Shown: piece after piece, positions 60,731 through 64,000 of the stretch
How positions within the stretch are numbered: position 1 is the first letter of the stretch
Layout of the letters: every line of letters begins with the position of its first letter
From: Bradyrhizobium sp. LTSP849
Lineage (GTDB): Bacteria; Pseudomonadota; Alphaproteobacteria; Rhizobiales; Xanthobacteraceae
Length of the DNA: 64,000 nt
NCBI RefSeq assembly: GCF_000938255.1
Contig: NZ_JYMR01000013.1
Span: 1-64,000 of the forward strand
Direction of reading: 5' to 3'
The notes under the pieces: model-generated
Told to the model about the DNA's origin: nothing
Databases searched by the model: none
Seen by the model: only the letters and a program-made list of their open reading frames with translations
Made by a program: the position numbers and the translations under genes

Positions 60731-61486
60731 ATGGAGACCGCTACTCACAGGCGCGCCTGGCGCGCAATCGTTGTTCTGTGCGGATTGATCCTGTTCGGAT
60801 CGGCCGCCGATCTTCGTGCCGGCACGCTGCTGTCGCCGGGACCCGGCATCCTCGTGCGCAAATCCGCCGAGCCGTTCGGCGTGTTCGCCTTCGCCATTTC
60901 GACCGGCAGCCTGCGGCAGAAATGGTTCGCGCTGAAGGACAAGCTCGACGACGACATGGTGCAGCTCGCGCTGTGCGACGGCGACCGCGACAATTGCGCG
61001 TCGCCGGCGGCGATCAAGCTGCTCGCCATTGTCGACCAGGCCCGCACCCGCGACGGCCGCGCACGGCTGGGCGAGACCAACCGCGCCATCAATCTCGCCA
61101 TCCGCGCCGCCAATGACGGTGCCGACGACGTCTGGAGCTCGCCGCTTGCGACCTTCCAGCGCGGCGCCGGTGACTGCGAGGATTACGCCATCGCCAAGCT
61201 GGCCGCGCTGCGGCTCGCAGGCGTCGCGACCGACGACCTCCGCCTCGTGGTGGTTCGCGACGCTCCCACCGGCGAAGAGCATGCGGTCGTCGCAGCAAAG
61301 CTCGACGGCCACTGGCTGATGCTTGACAACCGCCGCATGGCGATGGTCGAGGATGAGAACGCGCGCGGCTACCAGCCGTTGTTCGTGCTCTACCAGTCCG
61401 CCGTGCTGAAATATGTCGGGGAGCCCGTGCAGTTCTCCGGGCTGGACAGCCCGCGCCTGTCGCTGGTCACGGCGGAGATGCGCTGA
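60731..61486 (+). CDS. LapG-like periplasmic transglutaminase-like cysteine peptidase (BTLCP)
   Basis: The 251-residue protein has a signal peptide (RAIVVLCGLILFGSAADLRA, cleavage near residue 30). The Cys-His-Asp catalytic set is visible: GAGDCEDYAIAKLAAL (Cys), TGEEHAVVAAKLDG (His) and HWLMLDNRRMAM (Asp). FAFAISTGSLRQKWFALKDK and NRAINLAIRAANDG are typical of the BTLCP/LapG family. LapG cuts the N-terminal retention module of type I-secreted adhesins when c-di-GMP falls, releasing them from the surface. Here the peptidase gene is divergent from a giant type I-type surface protein, its natural candidate substrate. No LapD-like receptor is in the window. Confidence 0.88.
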   Translation: METATHRRAWRAIVVLCGLILFGSAADLRAGTLLSPGPGILVRKSAEPFGVFAFAISTGSLRQKWFALKDKLDDDMVQLALCDGDRDNCASPAAIKLLAIVDQARTRDGRARLGETNRAINLAIRAANDGADDVWSSPLATFQRGAGDCEDYAIAKLAALRLAGVATDDLRLVVVRDAPTGEEHAVVAAKLDGHWLMLDNRRMAMVEDENARGYQPLFVLYQSAVLKYVGEPVQFSGLDSPRLSLVTAEMR

Positions 61487-61502
61487 ATTATCTTCTAGCC
61501 TT

Positions 61503-61586
61503 GTAGCCCGGATGGAGCGCAGCGAAATCCGGGGTCTCTCGCGTCTTGCACGAGTCCCGGATTGCGCTCCGCTCCATCCGGGCTAC
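61503..61586. repeat. Palindromic intergenic repeat, family G
   Basis: GTAGCCCGGATGGAGCGCAG at the left and CGCTCCATCCGGGCTAC at the right flank AAATCCGGGGTC and GTCCCGGATTGC. There is one copy in the window. It separates the LapG-like gene from the LprI-like gene. Confidence 0.82.
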
Positions 61587-61677
61587 GGCCCTCACATAAA
61601 CCGCACCGCCACAAGTCCATTCCTTCATGCCGTCTGAAACTGCTAGCATGGCTCCAACCATGCTGGGGACGACTGGA

Positions 61678-62802
61678 ATGCGGTTGATCGTGCTGTCTGT
61701 GCTTGCGCTGCTGGCTTGGCCTGCGGCACTGGCTTCCGCCCAATCCGCCACGCCCGACCGCTCCATCGCCGACAAGCTGCCGCTGTTTGCCAAGAACAAT
61801 TGCCAGCAGAACCGCGACCCCGCCAACCAAATGTTCTGCAGCGATGCCGAGCTTGGCACTGCCGCCGAGAAGCTGAGCGCGGCGATCGAGGCGCGGCTTG
61901 CCCGCCTGCCCGATCGCCTGCCCGCGATCGAGGAGAATGCGATCTGGATCCGGCAGCGCAGCCTCGGCTGCGGAATCATCGGCCAGGCCGCGATCCGCTA
62001 TGACGACGTCGACCAGATCAAGGCCTGCCTGCTCAAGGTGACCGAGGAGCGCGCCGCGATCCTGCGCGATGCCGATTTCGACTGCCTCGCAGCCAACACC
62101 GCGGCCGGCGCGCTGATCTGCGCAGACCCGTCGCTGGCGCTTGCCGAGACCGAGCTGAACAGCCTGGTGCTCGGCCTGATCGGCAAGCTGGACCCGACCG
62201 CGGCACGCTTTGCCTACGCCGAATACGGACGATGGACCCGGGAGCGCGATCGCAAATGCAATCTGGTCGGCAAGGAGAATGTGCCGCTTGCCGAGCTTGA
62301 GTCCGCGGAAGGCTGTCTCGCCGACTATCTGAAGCGCCGGACCGACGAGATCGCCACCGCCAAGGGCGATCCGAAGAAAGTGTTCGGCCGCCAGGTCGCG
62401 GCCAAATTGCCCGACACCGACGCGGTCGACTTCTGCGCCGCGCGGATTCATGCGGCCAATTCCTGCGGCAATTTCGTCCGCATCAACCGCGTCTACGCGC
62501 TCGGCAGCCAGGTCAGTGAGCAGGAGGCGCAGGTCACCGGCGAGATCGAGATGGTCGTGCTGGCGCCCTTCACCGCCTGTAGCAAGGTCGCCTCCACCTG
62601 CACCGGCACCTGCTGGGATCTCAGGACGGGTCGTCCGCAGCCGGCAACCGGCGGCAGAGAGCGATCCGGTGACGCCTTCAACGTCACGCGCCGGCTCAGG
62701 ATCGAGCGGACCTTCGCCTTCGTCAAAGCCAATGACGGCTGGCGATGCCGGGAGGACGAGCTCGCGCCGGTGAGCTCGGGCACGTCGGGCGGGGGATCGT
62801 AG
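61678..62802 (+). CDS. Secreted LprI/DUF1311-like protein with two similar domains
   Basis: From the ATG at 61678 the protein has 374 residues and starts with a signal peptide (MRLIVLSVLALLAWPAALAS, cleavage near residue 22). Two segments with the DUF1311/LprI layout follow: CSDAELGTAAEKLSAAIEAR ending in ENAIWIRQRSLGC, and CADPSLALAETELNSLVLG ending in YGRWTRERDRKC. Each has paired cysteines that should form disulfides. LprI-type proteins inhibit lysozyme in some bacteria; activity here is unproven. The C-terminal part has three further cysteines and no recognised domain. An earlier in-frame ATG at 61627 is possible but would separate the signal peptide from the N-terminus. Confidence 0.72.
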   Translation: MRLIVLSVLALLAWPAALASAQSATPDRSIADKLPLFAKNNCQQNRDPANQMFCSDAELGTAAEKLSAAIEARLARLPDRLPAIEENAIWIRQRSLGCGIIGQAAIRYDDVDQIKACLLKVTEERAAILRDADFDCLAANTAAGALICADPSLALAETELNSLVLGLIGKLDPTAARFAYAEYGRWTRERDRKCNLVGKENVPLAELESAEGCLADYLKRRTDEIATAKGDPKKVFGRQVAAKLPDTDAVDFCAARIHAANSCGNFVRINRVYALGSQVSEQEAQVTGEIEMVVLAPFTACSKVASTCTGTCWDLRTGRPQPATGGRERSGDAFNVTRRLRIERTFAFVKANDGWRCREDELAPVSSGTSGGGS

Positions 62803-62812
62803 CCTCTTTCTT

Positions 62813-62955
62813 CCTTCTCCCCTTGCGGGAGAAGGTGGCGCGAAGCGCCGGATGAGGGGTGCTCTCCACTCGTAAGACCGTTCGTGAGGATAGAGACCCC
62901 TCACCCGTCTCGTCGCTGCGCGACGAGCCACCCTCTCCCACAAGGGGCGAGGGTG
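62813..62955. repeat. Palindromic intergenic repeat, family F (copy 2)
   Basis: CCTTCTCCCCTTGCGGGAGA at the left and CTCCCACAAGGGGCGAGGGTG at the right; the inner arms GCGCCGGATGAGGGGT and ACCCCTCACCCGTC match the copy at 43046-43204. Confidence 0.85.
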
Positions 62956-62976
62956 CACTGCTCGTGCGGCGAGAGA

Positions 62977-64000
62977 TCAAAACATCAGATTGTCCTTCAC
63001 CAGCACCCAGCGGCCGCCTTTGACCTGCTGCACCTGGGTGATGGTGTTGGCGAGGTGGTCGGTCTTGGAGAACTTCGTCGGCGGCGAGTTGAAGATGTCG
63101 AGGAATTTTTCGCCCGACTCCAACGAATCCAGCATCTTCTGTCCGGTCAAATCCTTGCCCGCCTTGTCCGCATAGAACGCGAATGTCGTCACCGCGTTGT
63201 AGCCGATGATGGCCTGCGTATTGGCGTCGGTGCCGAACATCTTCTTGTAGTTGATGAGCCAGTCGTGGACCTTGCCCTTGGCGGTGTCCTCATAGGGAAT
63301 CTCGAAGCCCGACGCCGCATAGAGCCCTTCGACCGCCTCCTTGCCCAGCGTCGGCACTTCCAGGACGTTGGTCGGGGTGGCGCCGAGGAAGGTGACGTCC
63401 CAGCCGAGCTTCTTCGCTTCCGTCATCGCGCCAATGGTCTCGCGGATCACGGTGCCGAGCACGACGAGGTCGCAGCCGTCGGACTTCATCTTGGCGACCT
63501 GCGCACTGAAATCGGAGGCGCCGCGCTTGTAGCTCGTCACCGAGGCCGGCTGCACCTTCATCGCAACCAATTGCTGATTGAAGCCGTCCAGCACGTTCTT
63601 TCCGTACTCGTCGTCCTGATGCATGATGCAGGGCTTCTGGAAGCCCTTCCACTCGATCATGTATTTCAGCGCTGCGCGCGTGCTCTCGACGTAGGGCAGC
63701 AGGTTGTTGAACTTCAGCCGCTCCTGCGGCTTGGCCGGATCGAACTTGAAGGTGAACTCGGCGGCCGTGAGCGGAAACAGCTGGAGCACACCGGCTTCGA
63801 ACAGGATGTCCTGCGCGGCAAGCGTCGGCGCCGATCCCATCGAGCCGATCATCACAAAGATCTTGTCGCGCTCGACCATCTTCTGCGAGGCCAGCACGCC
63901 CTTCTTCGGATCGTAGCCGTTGTCTTCCAGGATCATCCTGATCTTGCGCCCCTGGATGCCGCCGGCGGCGTTGATCTCCTCGACCGCCATCTTCATGCCG
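62977..64000 (-). CDS. Branched-chain amino-acid-type ABC substrate-binding protein (5' end outside window)
   Basis: About 341 residues of the C-terminal part are present; the gene runs off the right edge of the window and its start and signal peptide are not visible. The LivJ/LivK-type type I fold is clear: VEEINAAGGIQGRKIRMILE near the top, KGVLASQKMVERDKIFVMIG, CIMHQDDEYGKNVLDGFNQQ, and KMKSDGCDLVVLGTVIRETI. Members bind amino acids, amides, aromatic acids or other compounds. The frame is intact to the stop at 62977. Confidence 0.88.
   Translation of the reverse strand, partial: GMKMAVEEINAAGGIQGRKIRMILEDNGYDPKKGVLASQKMVERDKIFVMIGSMGSAPTLAAQDILFEAGVLQLFPLTAAEFTFKFDPAKPQERLKFNNLLPYVESTRAALKYMIEWKGFQKPCIMHQDDEYGKNVLDGFNQQLVAMKVQPASVTSYKRGASDFSAQVAKMKSDGCDLVVLGTVIRETIGAMTEAKKLGWDVTFLGATPTNVLEVPTLGKEAVEGLYAASGFEIPYEDTAKGKVHDWLINYKKMFGTDANTQAIIGYNAVTTFAFYADKAGKDLTGQKMLDSLESGEKFLDIFNSPPTKFSKTDHLANTITQVQQVKGGRWVLVKDNLMF

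Overview
The window reads as chromosomal DNA of a high-GC alphaproteobacterium, most likely Bradyrhizobium or a close Rhizobiales relative. The support is a perfect iron-control-element palindrome in front of a membrane-bound-ferritin (MbfA) iron exporter, an alphaproteobacterial initiator tRNA, many Rhizobiales-type palindromic intergenic repeats, and gene families typical of soil rhizobia (DUF1127, DUF1488, DUF3775, BTLCP peptidase, CHASE2 cyclase).

Region 1 (1-4.5 kb) is accessory. An IS66-family element fills the first 2.5 kb and abuts the decayed remnant of a DUF4238 gene. It is followed by a two-gene module encoding a winged-helix/minimal nucleotidyltransferase and a HEPN-like partner, with two identical-type operator palindromes exactly 21 bp apart upstream. 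The block stops at the 3' end of an initiator tRNA-Met gene, a classic island border.

Region 2 (4.8-33.4 kb) is mainly catabolic: a coniferyl-aldehyde-type dehydrogenase, GMC oxidoreductase, two SDRs, two quinone/alcohol dehydrogenase-type MDRs, two paralogous metallo-beta-lactamase hydrolases bracketing a fumarylacetoacetate-hydrolase-family protein and a glutathione transferase, an epoxide-hydrolase-like enzyme, an amidase, acyl-CoA dehydrogenase, enoyl-CoA hydratase, and two paralogous amidohydrolases with a Rieske ferredoxin. A LysR regulator and an MFS symporter lie among them. House-keeping or stress genes are interspersed (CvpA, MbfA, CinA-C, DUF1488, AMP nucleosidase).

Region 3 (33.5-46.7 kb) holds a type I secretion ABC transporter plus HlyD adaptor, a small GlsB-type membrane protein, and a complete peptide/opine-type ABC importer operon into which an AtzG-like peptide and an AtzE-like amidase are inserted between the two ATPase genes. 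A second, divergent binding-protein gene shares the promoter region.

Region 4 (47-61.5 kb) is dominated by one 10.7-kb gene for a 3579-residue surface protein (FecR-like N-terminal module, VCBS-type domains, a long repetitive fibre including seven 90-residue repeats, RTX-like C-terminus). A CHASE2 class III nucleotide cyclase follows it in the same direction and a LapG-like periplasmic cysteine peptidase is divergent from it. Together with the type I exporter at 33.5-36.6 kb these could form a secreted, protease-releasable adhesin system. The window ends with a two-domain LprI-like secreted protein and the 3' part of a branched-chain amino-acid-type binding protein gene.

At least seven families of palindromic repeats (about 70-160 bp each) occupy most of the intergenic space, and in several places they extend apparent reading frames beyond the real gene ends.
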